Shown: positions 51,376 to 62,670, numbered from the stretch's first letter. The stretch: 64,000 nt of DNA from Eutreptiella sp. 'Long Island Sound 2002' (GCA_964036045.1 OZ038399.1:20419670-20483669); one strand, 5' to 3'. Made by a program: numbers and translations. The notes: generated by a model from the letters alone, not told the origin.

Positions 51376-52332
51376 AGGGGCTGGGGCAGGGGCAGAGGCA
51401 GGGGCAGGGGCAGGGGCAGGGGGGGCAGGGGCAGGGGCAGTGGCAGGGGCAGGGGCAGGGGCAGGGGCAGGAGCAGGGGCAGTGGGAGGGGCAAGGGCAG
51501 AGGCAGGGGCAGGGGCCTGGGCAGGGGCAGGGGCAGGGGCAGGGGCAGGGGCAGGGGCAGGGGCAGGGGCAGGGGCAGTGGCAGGAGCAGGGGCAGTGGC
51601 AGGGGCAGGGGCAGGGTCCGCAGCCTCATCTGGCTTCCCCTTGTTTCTTTTACATGGTGGCCGCCTCTGGCGGGAAGGGGAGCTCTCCACCATCAGTTCC
51701 CCTGGCGACCCCTGTCTCACCTCACGGCCGAGAACTTCAACCAGGTTCCCTTGGGGCATGATCGGCGGTAGGTTTCCTTCTGTCACTACCCTCAAGGCTA
51801 GCTTCATCCGGTCCCCCATCGAAGGATCCTCCGGCCTTCCCCCCCCAGCACAGCCTTTTGGTTGCCTGCAGGCGGGTTTCCTGTGGATAGCCGTCGCCGA
51901 CAGCGCAGCTTTGCTCTCAACCACATTCCACCACTCCCCATCCCTCACGGGCTGGAGTACCCACTCGGCTCCCGAATGGACTTGGTTGTCGTCCATCCAC
52001 GGCTGGAGGCCGGGGGGCGACCGTTTCCACGTTCCCCGGGTCCCGCTCACGCGTGAACCTACGTGTACTCGGGCCATTGACCCGGGGGCCTCAGGGTCAA
52101 CCCTCACTCCCGCGAACACCTCACGGCCGTCCCGGAGTTCAGGGTATTTTCCCGACTTCCCGTGGTCAGGCTTCCCATGGTTGGCCCATGGTTCACCACT
52201 CCATGGCGACTGGTTTCCCAATCCCACGGGGCTGTTGTTTGGCGTTGTCTGCCGCCCATCTGCCCTGCCCTTCTGTGCCCTCCGCCCTGCTACTTCCCGT
52301 TCCCCGTTGTCGCTTCCCGCTACCGGCCCCAT
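51133..52332 (-). CDS. Unrecognised open frame, copy 2 (runs into hexamer array; probably non-functional)
   Basis: The same frame as at 37314-38096, starting with ATG at 52332. About 239 codons are paralogous to copy 1. The frame then leaves the unique segment at 51616 and stays open through Ala-Pro dipeptides of the hexamer array and part of the 84-bp repeat, to a nominal 399 codons. Only the first part is worth comparing with databases. Different C-termini in the two copies, both made of repeat DNA, show that the original 3' end has been lost. No domain was recognised. Confidence 0.2.
   Translation of the reverse strand: MGPVAGSDNGEREVAGRRAQKGRADGRQTTPNNSPVGLGNQSPWSGEPWANHGKPDHGKSGKYPELRDGREVFAGVRVDPEAPGSMARVHVGSRVSGTRGTWKRSPPGLQPWMDDNQVHSGAEWVLQPVRDGEWWNVVESKAALSATAIHRKPACRQPKGCAGGGRPEDPSMGDRMKLALRVVTEGNLPPIMPQGNLVEVLGREVRQGSPGELMVESSPSRQRRPPCKRNKGKPDEAADPAPAPATAPAPATAPAPAPAPAPAPAPAPAPAQAPAPASALAPPTAPAPAPAPAPAPATAPAPAPPAPAPAPASAPAPAPACIKATRLLLGVAKNKECATQGLSSMCHECIKTTRLLLGVAKTKESATQGSSNKWHGMNALRRHACSWASPKTKSTQPNE
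51376..51615. repeat. Short (GGGGCA)n array, segment 4
   Basis: About 240 bp of GGGGCA repeats, including the compound GAGGCAGGGGCAGGGGCAGG plus seven-G motif. It begins inside the last 84-bp unit and ends exactly where segment O2 starts (GGGTCCGCAGCC). It has no counterpart left of O1, so it dates from before, or forms part of, the breakpoint of copy 2. Confidence 0.92.
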
Positions 52333-52650
52333 CCCGGTGTCCCATCCCGCATCCCGTGTTTATACCCACCGGGCCGCCAGCAACCCATTAGCGCGGGCCC
52401 ACTCCCCCTTCCGGGGACCGTTTCGCGCTCGTGGCACGGGTCGCTCCTATCCCATCCCCTATTCCCGGGCCCGTCCCGTCGTCTCCCTGCTATTCCCTCT
52501 GCCCGGCCCGATCCCCGTGTCCCATTCCGCATCCCGTGTTTATACCCCACCGGGCCGCCAGCAACCCTTTGGCGCGGGCCCACTCTCCCATCCGGGGACC
52601 GTTTCGCGCTCGTGGCACGGGTCGCTCCTACCCCATCCCCTAGTCCCGGG
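51616..52650 (-). other. Unique segment O2 (second copy of 37380-38414)
   Basis: Colinear with O1 at a fixed offset of 14236 bp, with about 13 substitutions in roughly 1035 bp (near 98.7% identity) and no indels seen. The left edge is at the same base as in O1 although the flanking DNA is entirely different, so that base is a true element or duplication boundary. The right edge continues into colinear hexamers. It carries the same minus-strand arrangement of TATAAA subrepeats and open frame. Confidence 0.65.
52325..52650 (-). promoter_or_regulatory. Tandem 180-bp subrepeats with minus-strand TATAAA (copy 2)
   Basis: This is the paralogue of 38089-38414. TTTATA (TATAAA on the minus strand) lies at 52359-52364 and 52539-52544, exactly 180 bp apart, and the nearer one starts 32 nt upstream of the ATG at 52332. 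The subrepeats and their TATA motifs are unchanged between the two copies, while a few substitutions fall elsewhere. Promoter function is inferred only. Confidence 0.35.
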
Positions 52651-55600
52651 GCAGTGACAGGAGCAGAGGCAGTTGCAGGGGCAGGGGTAGGGGCAGGGGC
52701 AGTGGCAGGGGCAGAGGGCGGGGCAGGGGCAGTGGCTGGGGCACTGGCAGGGGCAGGGGCAGTGGCAGGGGCAGTGGCAGTGGCTGGGGCAGTGGCAGGG
52801 GCTGCAGCAGTGGCTGAGGTAGGGGCAGCGGCAGGGGCTGTTGCAGGGGCAGGGGCAGTGCCTAGGGCAGTGGCAGGGGCCGTGGCTGGGGCAGTGGCAG
52901 TGGCAGGGGCAGGGGCAGGGGCAGGGGCTGGGGCAGGGGCAGTGGCAGGGGCAGGGGCAGGGGCATGGGCAGGGCAGGGGCAGGGGCAGGGGCAGTGACA
53001 GGAGCAGGGGAAGTGGCAGGGGCAGGGGTAAGGGCAGGGGCAGGGGCAGGGACCAGGGGCAGGGGCAGGGGCAGTGGCAGGAGCAGGGGCAGTGGGAGGG
53101 GCAAGGGCAGTGGCATGGGCAGGGGCCGGGGCAGGGGCAGGGGCAGGGGCACTAGCAGGGGCAGGGGCCGGGGCAGAGGCAGTGGCCGGAGCAGGGGCAG
53201 TAGCAGGGGCAGGGGCAGGGGCAGGGGCTGGGGTAGGGGCAGGGGCAGGGGCAGAGGCAGGTGCAAGGGCAGGGGCAGGGGCAGCGGCAGGGGCAGTGAC
53301 AGGAGCAGTGGCAGGGACAGTGGCAGTGGCAGGGGCAGGGACAGGGGCGGTGGCTGTAGCAGTAGCAGTAGCAGGGGCAGGGGCAGGAGCAGTGGCAGTA
53401 GCAGGGGCAGGGGCAGGGGCAGGGGCAGGGGCAGGGGCAGGAGCAGGGGCATTGGGAGGCAGGGGCAGTGGCAGGGGCAGGGGCAGTGGCAGTGGCAGGG
53501 GCAGTGGCAGTAGCAGGGGCAGGGGCTGGGGCAGGGGCAGTGGCAGTGGCAGGGGCAGGGGCAGAGGCAGAGGCATGGGCAGGGGGGGCAGGGGCAGGCG
53601 CAGAGGCAGTGGCAGGGGCAGGGGCAGGGGCAGGGAGGGGCAGGCGCAGTGGCAGGGGCAGGGGCAGGGGCATGGACAGGGGCAGTGGGAGGTGCAGGGG
53701 CAGTGGCAGGGGCAGGGGCCGGGGCAGTTGCAGGGGCAGGGGCAGGGGCAGGAGCAGAGGCAGGGGCTGTGGCAGTGGCAGGGGCAGGGGCAGGGGCAGA
53801 GGCAGGGGCAGGGGGGGCAGGGGCAGGGGCAGGGGCAGTGGCAGGGGCAGGGGCAGGGGCAGGGGCAGGGACAGGGGCAGTGGCAGGAGCAGGGGCAGTG
53901 GCATTGGCAGGGGCAGGGGTAGAGGCAGGGGCAGGGGGGGCAGGGGCAGGGGCAGGGGCAGGTGCAGTGGCAGGGGTAGGGGCAGGGGCAGGGGCAGGAG
54001 CAGGGGCAGTGGGAGTGGCCCGGGCAGTGGCAGGGGCAGTGGCAGTAGCAGGGGCAGGGGCAGGGGCAGCGGCAGGGGCAGTGGCAGTAGCAGGGGCAGG
54101 GGGAGGGGTAGGGGCAGTGGCTGTGGTAGGGGCAGGGGCGGGGGCAGAGGCATGGGCAGGGGGGGCAGGGGCAGGGGCAGGGGCAGGGGCAGTGGCAGGA
54201 GCAGGGGCAATGGGAGGAGCAGGGGCAGGGGCAGGGGCAGGGGCAGGGGCAGGGGCTGTGGGAGGCGCATGGGCAGTGGCAGGGGCAGATGCCGGGGCAG
54301 GGGCTGGGGGAGGGGCAGAGGCTGGGGCACGGGCAGGGGCAGGGGCAGGGGTAGGGGCAGGGGCGGGGGCAGGGGCATGGGCAGTAGCAGGGGCAGCGGC
54401 AAGGGCAGGGGCAGGGGCACGGGCAGGGGCAGGGGCAGTGGCAGGGGCAAGGGCAGGGACAGTGGCAGGGGCAGTGGCAGGGGCAGGGGCAGGGGCAGGG
54501 GCAGTGGCAGTTGCAGGGGCTGGGGCTGGGGCAGTGGCAGTAGCAGGGGCAGGGGCAGGGGCAAGGGCTGTGGCAGTAGCAGGGGCAGGGGTAGGGGCAG
54601 GGGCAGGGGCAGTGGCAGTGGCAGGGGCAGGGGCAGGGGCAGAGGCAGGGGCAGGGGGGGAAGGGGCAGGGGCAGGGGCATGGGCAGGGGCAAGGGCCGG
54701 GGCAGGGGCAGGAGCAGGGGCAGTGGGAGGGGCGAGGTCAGTGGCAGGGGCAGGGGCTGGGGCTGGGCAGGGGCAGGGGCAGGGGCCGTGGCAGGGGCAG
54801 GGGCAAGGGTAGGAGCAGTGGCAGGAGCTGGGGCAGTGGCAGGGGCAGTGGCAGGGGCAGGGGCAGGGGTAGGTGCACGGGCACGGGCAGTGGCAGGAGC
54901 GAGGGGCAGTGGCAGGGGCACGGGCCGGGGCAGGGGCAGGGGCAGGGGCAGGAGCAGTGGCAGGGGCACGGGCAGTGGGAGGGGCAGGGGCAGGGGCAGT
55001 GGCAGTGGCAGGGGCAGGGGCAGGGGCAGAGGCAGGGGCACGGGGGGCAGGGGCAGGGGCAAGGGCAGTGGCAGGGGCAGGGGCAGGGGCAGGGGCAGGG
55101 GCAGTGGGAGGAGCAGTGGCAGTGGGAGGGGCAGGGGCAGTGGCAGGGGCAGGGGCAGGGACAGGGGTAAGGGGCAGGGGCAGGGGCAGGGGCAGGGGCA
55201 GTGGTTGGTGCAGGGGCAGTGGCAGGGGCAGGGGCAGGTGCAGTTGCAGGGGCAGGGGCAGGGGGAGGGGCTGGGGCAGGGGCAGAGGCAGGGGCAGTGG
55301 CAGTGGCAGGGGCAGGGGCAGAGGCAGGGGCAGGGGGGGCAGGGGCAGGGGCAGGGGCAGGGGCAGTGGCAGGGCCAGGGGCAGGGGCAGGGGCAGGGGC
55401 AGGAGCAGGGGCAGTGGCAGGAGCAGGGGCAGTTGGAGTAGCCTGGGCAGTGGCAGAGGCAGGGGCCGGGGCAGGGGCAGGGGCAGTGGCAGGGGCAGTG
55501 GCTGGGGCAGGGGCAGGGGCCGGGGCAGGGGCAGGGGCAGGGGCAGTGGCAGGAGCAGGGGCATTGGCAGGGGCAGGGGCGGGTGTAGGGGCAGGGGCAG

Positions 55601-57129
55601 GGGCAGTGGCAGTAGCAGGGACAGGGGCATGGGCAGGGGCAGTGGCAGTGGCAGGGGTAGGGGCAGGGGCAGAGGCAGGGGCAGGGGGGCAGGGGCAGGG
55701 GCAGGGGCAGCGGCAGGGGCAGGGGCATTGGGAGGGGCTAGGGCAGTGGCAGGGGCAGGGGCAGGGGCAGGGGCAGTGGCTGGAGCAGGGGCAGGCGCAG
55801 GGGCAAGGGCAGGGGCAGTGGCAGGAGCAGGGGCAGTGGCAGGGGCAGGGGCAGTGGGAGGGGCAGGGGTAGGGGCAGGGGGGGGGGCAGTAGCAGGGGC
55901 AGAGGCAGGGGCAGGGGCAGGGGCAGTGGCTGGGTCTGTGGCAGGGGCAGGGGCTGGGGCAGTGGCAGGGGCAGTGGCTGTGGCTGGGGCAGGGGCAGGG
56001 GTAGTGGCTGTAGCAGGGGCAGGGGCAGGGGCAGGGGCGGGGGCAGTGGCAGTAGCAGGGGCAGGGGCAGGGGCAGGGGTAGGGGCAAGGGCCGGGGCAG
56101 GGGCAGGAGCAGGGGCAGTGGGAGGGGCGAGGTCAGTGGCAAGGGCAGGGGCTGGGGCTGGGCAGGGGCAGGGGCAGGGGCCGTGGCAGGGGCAGGGGCA
56201 AGGGCAGGAGCAGTGGCAGGAGCTGGGGCAGTGGCAGGGGCAGTGGCAGGGGCAGGGGCAGGGGTAGGTGCACGGGCACGGGCAGTGGCAGGAGCGAGGG
56301 GCAGTGGCAGGGGCACGGGCCGGGGCAGGGGCAGGGGCAGGGGCAGGAGCAGTGGCAGGGGCAGGGGCAGTGGGAGGGGCAGGGGCAGGGGCAGTGGCAG
56401 TGGCAGGGGCAGGGGCAGGGGCAGAGGCAGGGGCACGGGGGGCAGGGGCAGGGGCAGGGGCAGTGGCAGGGGCAGGGGCAGGGGCAGGGGCAGGGGCAGT
56501 GGCAGGAGCAGTGGCAGTGGGAGGGGCAGGGGCAGTGGCAGGGGCAGGGACAGGGACAGGGGCAAGGGGCAGGGGCAGCGGCAGGGGCCGGGGCAGTGGG
56601 TGGTGCAGGGGCAGTGGCAGGGGCAGGGGCAGGTGCAGTTGATGGGGCAGGGGCAGGGGCAGGGGCTGGGGCAGGGGCAGAGGCAGGGGCAGTGGCAGGG
56701 GCAGGGGCAGAGGCAGGGGCAGGGGGGGCAGGGGCAGGGGCAGGGGCAGGGGCAGTGGCAGGGCCAGGGGCAGGGGCAGGGGCAGGGGCAGGAGCAGGGG
56801 CAGTGGCAGGAGCAGGGGCAGTGGGAGTGGCCTGGGCAGTGGCAGAGGCAGGGGCCGGGGCAGGGGCAGGGGCAGGGGCAGGGGCAGTGGCTGGGGCAGG
56901 GGCAGGGTCCGGGGCAGGGGCAGGGGCAGGGGCAGTGGCAGGAGCAGGAGCATTGGCAGGGGCAGGGGCAGGGGCAGGGGCAGGGGCAGGGGCAGTGGCA
57001 GTAGCAGGGGCAGGGGCATGGGCAGGGGCAGTGGCAGTGGCAGGGGTAGGGGCAGGGGCAGAGGCAGGGGCAGGGGGGCAGGGGCAGGGGCAGGGGCAGC
57101 GGCAGGGGCAGGGGCAGTGGGAGGGGCTA
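52650..57129. repeat. Degenerate (GGGGCA)n array, segment 5 (4.5 kb)
   Basis: The left part (to 53918) is colinear with 38411-39898, minus the SINE. A stretch around 54255-54790 is colinear with about 44460-44990 beyond array A. From there the array is dominated by an internal tandem duplication of about 1.39 kb. It ends at the GGTTCA triplet repeat of J2. There are no stop codons over long spans and no CpG-rich blocks. No gene. Confidence 0.93.
54350..57129. repeat. About 1.39-kb tandem duplication inside the hexamer array (two copies)
   Basis: GCGAGGTCAGTGGCA occurs at 54732 and 56127 (offset 1395). The following GGTGCACGGGCACGGGCAGT and GGAGCGAGGGGCAGTGGC strings recur in step. GTGGCC or TAGCC plus TGGGCAGTGGCAGAGGC recurs near 55440 and 56827, and the GGCAGCGGCAGGGGC plus GGGAGGGGCTAGG end string recurs at about 55740 and 57130. 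Small hexamer-length indels separate the copies. Confidence 0.75.
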
Positions 57130-57365
57130 GGTTCAGGTTCAGGTTCAGGACGACCTGCCCGAGGCTCCAGCACAGCCGGAGGGGGACCCAGAAAACGAGG
57201 GGCTCCCAACCGCCACAAGGCGGCTTACTCGGTCCCGCCTGGAAAGGTCGAAGCGGGCGGCCCGTGGCGGCACCCCGAGCCACCGGGGGCCGACACTTGC
57301 CGAGTTTCGGGGGGGGGGGTCCGCATGTGGTGTGGGCTGGGGCGCGAGGGCTAGGGGGGCTCAAC
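57130..57365 (-). mobile_element. Boundary element J2, relative of J1
   Basis: Non-repetitive DNA of about 235 bp starting with three GGTTCA units (57130-57148). It then carries the landmarks shared with J1: GCCCGAGGC, CCCAACCG, CGAAGCGGGC, CCACCGGGGGC, GTTT next to poly-G (11 G at 57309-57319), TCCGC and GGTGTGG. J2 has about 30 bp more in the middle (around GGTCCCGCCTGG). On the minus strand it ends in a (TGAACC)n tail. Its position between a hexamer array and a 23-bp array repeats that of J1. It is probably the 3' end of an unclassified non-LTR or SINE-like family; no coding capacity was seen. Confidence 0.55.
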
Positions 57366-57440
57366 TGCGCAGGGGCGTCAGTGTGCCGCTGGCGTCGGCC
57401 TGGACGGTGTCGGTGAGGGTGCTGCCGGCAAGGCATAACA
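57366..57440. other. Linker between J2 and array C
   Basis: About 75 bp of unique sequence (GTCAGTGTGCCGCTGGCG and following, to GGCAAGGCATAACAGG) with one partial 23-bp unit at its left. J1 lacks an obvious counterpart. No gene or signal was recognised. Confidence 0.6.
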
Positions 57441-57499
57441 GGGCGCAGACTGGGGCTGCGCAGGAGCGCAGACTGGGGCTGCGCAGGGGCGCAGACTGG

Positions 57500-60300
57500 G
57501 GCTGCGCATGGGCGCAGACTGGGGCTGCGCAGGGGCGCAGACTGGGGCTGCGCAGGGGCGCAGACTGGGGATGCGCAGGGGCGCAGACTGGGGCTGCGCA
57601 GGAGCGCAGACTGGGGCTGCGCCGGGGCGCAGACTGGGGCCGCGCAGGGGCGCAGACTGGGGCTGCGCAGGGGCGCAGACTGGGGCTGCGCACGGGCGCA
57701 GACTGGGGCTGCGCAGGGGCGCAGACTGGGGCTGCGCAGGGGCGCAGACTGGGGCTGCGCATGGGCGCAGACTGGGGCTGCGCAGGAGCGCAGACTGGGG
57801 CTGCGCAGGGGCGCAGACTGGGGCTGCGCAGGAGCGCATACTGGGGCCGTGCAGGGGCGCAGACTGGGGCTGCGCATGGGCGCAGACTGGGGCTGCGCAG
57901 GGGCGCAGACTGGGGCTGCGCAGGTGCGCAGACTGGGGCTGCGCAGGGGCGCAGACTCGGGCTGCGCAGGAGCGCAGACCAGGGCTGCGCAGGGGCGCAG
58001 ACCAGGGCTGCGCAGGGGCGCAGACTGGGGCTGCGCAGGGGCGCAGACTGGGGCTGCGCATGCGCGCAGACTGGGGCTGCGCAGGAGCGCAGACTGGGGC
58101 TGCACATGCGCGCAGACTGGGGCAGCGCAGGGGCGCAAACTGGGGCTGCGCGCGGGCGCGGACTGGGGCTGCGCAGGGGCGCAGACTGGGGCTGCGCAGG
58201 AGCGCAGACTGGGGCTGCGCAGGGGCGCAGACTGGGGCTGCGCATGGGCGCAGACTGGGGCTGCGCAGGGGCGCAGACTGGGGCTGCGCATGCGCGCAGA
58301 CTGGGGCTGCGCAGGGGCGCAGACTGGGGCTGCGCAGGGGCGCAGACTGGGGCTGCGCATGGGCGCAGACTGGGGCTGCGCAGGAGCGCAGACTGGGGCT
58401 GCGCATGGGCGCAGACTGGGGCTGCGCAGGGGCGCAGACTGGGGCTGCGCATGCGCGCAGACTGGGGCTGCGCAGGGGCGCAGACTGGGGCTGCGCATGG
58501 GCGCTGACTGGGGCTGCGCAGGGGCGCAGACTGGGGCTGCGCAGGGGCGCAGACTGGGGCTGCGCAGGGGCACAGACTGGGGCTGCGCAGGGGCGCAGAC
58601 TGGGGCTGCGCAGGGGCGCAGACTGGGGCTGCGCATGGGCGCAGACTGGGGCCGCGCAGGGGCGCAGACTGGGGCTGTGCAGGGGGGCAGACTGGGGCTG
58701 CGCAGGGGCGCAGACTGGGGCTGCGCAGGGGCGCAGACTGGGGCTGCGCAGGGGCGCAGACTGGGGCTGCGCAGGGGCGCAGACTGGGGCTGCGCATGAG
58801 CGCAGACTGGGGCTGCGCAGGGGCGCAGACTGGGGCTGCGCATGGGCGCAGACTGGGGCTGCGCAGGGGCGCAGACTGGGGCTGCGCAGGGGCGCAGACT
58901 GGGGCTGTGCAGGAGCGCAGACTGGGGCTGCGCAGGGGCGCAGACTGGGGCTGCGCAGGGGCGCAGACTGGGGCTGCGCAGGGGCGCAGACTGGGGCTGC
59001 GCAGGAGCGCAGACTGGGGCTGCGCAGGGGCGCAGAGTGGGGCTGCGCAGGGGCGCAGAGTGGGGCTGCGCATGGGCGCAGACTGGGGCTGCGCAGGAGC
59101 GCAGACTGGGGCTGCGCAGGGGCGCAGACTGGGGCTGCGCAGGGGCGCGGACTGGGGCCGTGCAGGGGTGCAGACTGGGGCTGCGCATGGGCGCAGACTG
59201 GGGCTGCGCAGGGGCGCAGACTGGGGCTGCGCAGGTGCGCAGACTGGGGCTGCGCAGGGGCGCAGACTCGGGCTGCGCAGGAGCGCAGACCAGGGCTGCG
59301 CAGGGGCGCAGACCAGGGCTGCGCAGGGGCGCAGACTGGGGCTGCGCAGGGGCGCAGACTGGGGCTGCGCATGCGCGCAGACTGGGGCTGCGCAGGAGCG
59401 CAGACTGGGGCTGCACATGCGCGCAGACTGGGGCAGCGCAGGGGCGCAAACTGGGGCTGCGCGGGGGCGCGGACTGGGTCTGCGCAGGAACGCAGACTGG
59501 GGCTGCGCAGGGGCGCAGACTGGGGCTGCGCAGGGGCGCAGACTGGGGCCGCGCAGGGGCGCAGACTGGGGCTGCGCAGGGGCGCAGACTGGGGCTGCGC
59601 ATGCGCGCAGACTGGGGCTGCGCAGGGGCGCAGACTGGGGCTGCGCAGGGGCGCAGACTGGGGCTGCGCATGGGCGCAGACTGGGGCTGCGCAGGAGCGC
59701 AGACTGGGGCTGCGCATGGGCGCAGACTGGGGCTGCGCAGGGGCGCAGACTGGGGCTGCGCATGCGCGCAGACTGGGGCTGCGCAGTGGCGCAGACTGGG
59801 GCTGCGCATGGGCGCAGACTGGGGCTGCGCAGGGGCGCAGACTGGGGCTGCGCAGGGGCACAGACTGGGGCTGCGCAGGGGCGCAGACTGGGGCTGCGCA
59901 GGGGCACAGACTGGGGCTGCGCAGGGGCGCAGACTGGGGCCGCGCAGGGGCGCAGACTGGGGCTGTGCAGGGGGGCAGACTGGGGCTGCGCAGGGGCGCA
60001 GACTGGGGCTGCGCAGGGGCGCAGACTGGGGCTGCGCAGGGGCGCAGACTGGGGCTGCGCATGAGCGCAGACTGGGGCTGCGCAGGGGCGCAGACTGGGG
60101 CTGCGCATGGGCGCAGACTGGGGCTGCGCAGGGGCGCAGACTGGGGCTGCGCAGGGGCGCAGACTGGGGCTGTGCAGGAGCGCAGACTGGGGCTGCGCAG
60201 GGGCGCAGACTGGGGCTGTGCAGGAGCGCAGACTGGGGCTGCGCAGGGGCGCAGACTGGGGCTGCGCAGGGGCGCAGACTGGGGCTGCGCAGGGGCGCAG
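57500..60300. repeat. About 57-unit higher-order duplication inside array C
   Basis: The rare run ACTCGGG, ACCAGGG, ACCAGGG occurs at 57951 and again at 59262, 1311 bp (57 x 23) apart. GGGGCTGTGCAGGGGGGCAG occurs at 58671 and 59959, 1288 bp (56 x 23) apart. TGCGCATGAG occurs at 58791 and 60056, 1265 bp (55 x 23) apart. The stepwise loss of one unit at a time shows a large block duplication followed by single-unit deletions. Confidence 0.85.
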
Positions 60301-61379
60301 ACTGGGGCTGCGCAGGAGCGCAGACTGGGGCTGCGCATGGGCGCAGACTGGAGCTGCGCAGGGGCGCAGACTGGGGCTGCACATGCGCGCAGACTGGGGC
60401 TGCGCATGCGCGCAGACTGGGGCTGCGCAGGGGCGCAGACTGGGGCTGCGCATGGGCGCTGACTGGGGCTGCGCAAGGGCGCTGACTGGGGCTGCGCAGA
60501 GGCGCAGACTGGGGCTGCGCAGGGGCGCAGACTGGGGCTGCGCAGGGGCGCAGACTGGGGCTGCGCAGGGGCGCAGACTGGGGCTGCGCAGGGGCGCAGA
60601 CTGGGGCTGCGCAGGGGCGCAGACTGGGGCTGCGCAGGGGCGCAGACTGGGGCTGTGCCGGGGCGCAGACTGGGGCTGCGCAGGGACGCAGACTGGGGCT
60701 GCGCAGGGGCGCAGACTGGGGCTGCGCAGGGGCGCAGACTGGGGCTGCGCAGGGGCGCAGACTGGGGCTGCGCACGAGCGCAGACTGGGGCTGCGCAGGG
60801 GCGCAGACTGGGGCTGCGCATGGGCGCAGACTGGGGCTGCGCAGGGGCGCAGACTGGAGCTGCGCAGGGGCGCAGACTGGGGCTGCGCATGCGCGCAGAC
60901 TGGGGCTGCGCAGTGGCACAGACCGGGGCTGCAAATCCGAGCAGACTGGGGCTGCGCAGGAGCGCAGACTGGGGCTGCGCAGGGGCGCAGACTGGGGCTG
61001 TGCAGGAGCGCAGACTGGGGCTGCGCAGGGGCGCAGACTGGGGCTGTGCAGGAGCGCAGACTGGGGCTGCGCAGGGGCGCAGACTGGGACTGCTCATGGG
61101 CGCAGACTGGGGCTGCGCAGGGGCGCAGACTGGGGCTGCGCAGGAGCGCAGACTGGGGCTGCGCAGGGGCGCAGACTGGGGCTGCGCAGGGGCGCAGACT
61201 GGGGCTGCGCAGGGGCGCAGACTGGGGCTGCGCAGGGGCGCAGACTGGGGCTGCGCATGCGCGCAGACTGGGGCTGCGCATGGGCGCAGACTGGGGCTGC
61301 GCAGGGGCGCAGACTGGGGCTGCGCAGGGGCGCAGACTGGGGCTGCGCAGGGGCGCAGACTGGGGCTGCGCAGGGGCGC

Positions 61380-62670
61380 AGACTGGGGCTGCGCATGAGC
61401 GCAGACTGGGGCTGCGCAGGGGCGCAGACTGGGGCTGCGCATGCGCGCAGACTGGGGCTGCGCAGGGGCGCAGACTGGGGCTGCGCATGCGCGCAGACTG
61501 GGGCTGCGCATGAGCGCAGACTGGGGCTGCGCAGGGGCGCAGACTGGGGCTGCGCATGCGCGCAGACTGGGGCTGCGCAGGGGCGCAGACTGGGGCTGCG
61601 CAGGGGGGCAGACTGGGGCTGCGCAGGGGCGCAGACTGGGGCTGCGCAGGGGCGCAGACTGGGGCTGCGCAGGGGCGCAGACTAGAGCTGCGCATGAGCG
61701 CAGACTGGGGCTGCGCAGGGGCGCAGACTGGGGCTGCGCATGGGCGCAGACTGGGGCTGCGCAGGGGCGCAGACTGGGGCTGCGCAGGGGCGCAGACTGG
61801 GGCTGCGCAGGGGCGCAGACCGGGGCTGCGCAGGGGCGCAGACTGGGGCTGCGCATGCGCGCAGACTGGGGCTGCGCAGGGGCGCAGACTGGGGCTGCGC
61901 AGGGGCGCAGACTGGGGCTGCGCAGGAGCGCAGACTGGGGCTGCGCAGGGGCGCAGACTGGGGCTGCGCAGGGGCGCAGACTGGGGCTGCGCAGGGGCGC
62001 AGACTGGAGCTGCGCAGGGGCGCAGACTGGGGCTGCGCATGCGCGCAGACTGGGGCTGCGCAGGGGCGCAGACTGGGGCTGCGCAGGGGCGCAGACTGGA
62101 ACTGCGCGGGGGCGCAGACTGGGGCTGCGCAGGGGAGCAGACTGGGGCTGCGCAGAGGTGCAGACTGGGGCTCTGCAGCGGCGCAGACTGGGGCTGCGCA
62201 GGGGCGCAGACTGGGGCTGCGCAGGGGCGCAGACTGGGGCTGCGCAGGGGCGCAGACTGGGGCTGCGCAGGGGCGCGGACTGGGGCTGCGCAGGGGCGCA
62301 GACTGGGGCTGCGCATGGGCGCAGACTGGGGCTGCGCAGGGGCGCAGACTGGGGCTGCGCAGGGGCACAGACTGGGGCTGCGCAGGGGCGCAGACTGGGG
62401 CTGCGCAGGGGCGCAGACTGGGGCTGCGCAGGGGCGCAGACTGGGGCTGCGCAGGGGCGCAGACTGGGGCTGCGCATGAGCGCAGACTGGGGCTGCGCAG
62501 GGGCGCAGACTGGGGCTGCGCATGCGCGCAGACTGGGGCTGCGCAGGGGCGCAGACTGGGGCTGCGCATGCGCGCAGACTGGGGCTGCGCATGAGCGCAG
62601 ACTGGGGCTGCGCAGGGGCGCAGACTGGGGCTGCGCATGCGCGCAGACTGGGGCTGCGCAGGGGCGCAGA
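61380..62670. repeat. 47-unit-offset duplication inside array C
   Basis: A distinctive spacer series (CATGAGC, CAGGGGC, CATGCGC, CAGGGGC, CATGCGC, CATGAGC) at 61391 recurs at 62472, an offset of 1081 bp (47 x 23). This is independent of the 57-unit block further left. Confidence 0.75.

Noticed and set aside
38411-57129. Telomeric repeat
   Set aside because: GGGGCA does not match known telomere repeats, the tracts are interstitial and full of variants, and they are interrupted by unique DNA.
38400-57130. Gly-Ala, Gly-Arg, Gly-Gln, Ala-Pro, Cys-Pro and Leu-Pro repeat proteins
   Set aside because: These are the reading frames of one hexamer on two strands. No start context, unique domain or codon-bias signal separates one from the others.
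52862-60934. A 2690-codon minus-strand open frame, and 2129- and 2085-codon frames over 57361-63750
   Set aside because: The 23-bp and 6-bp units have no stop in any phase on the minus strand, so long frames are automatic. The products are 23-residue periodic or dipeptide repeats crossing several unrelated arrays and J2.
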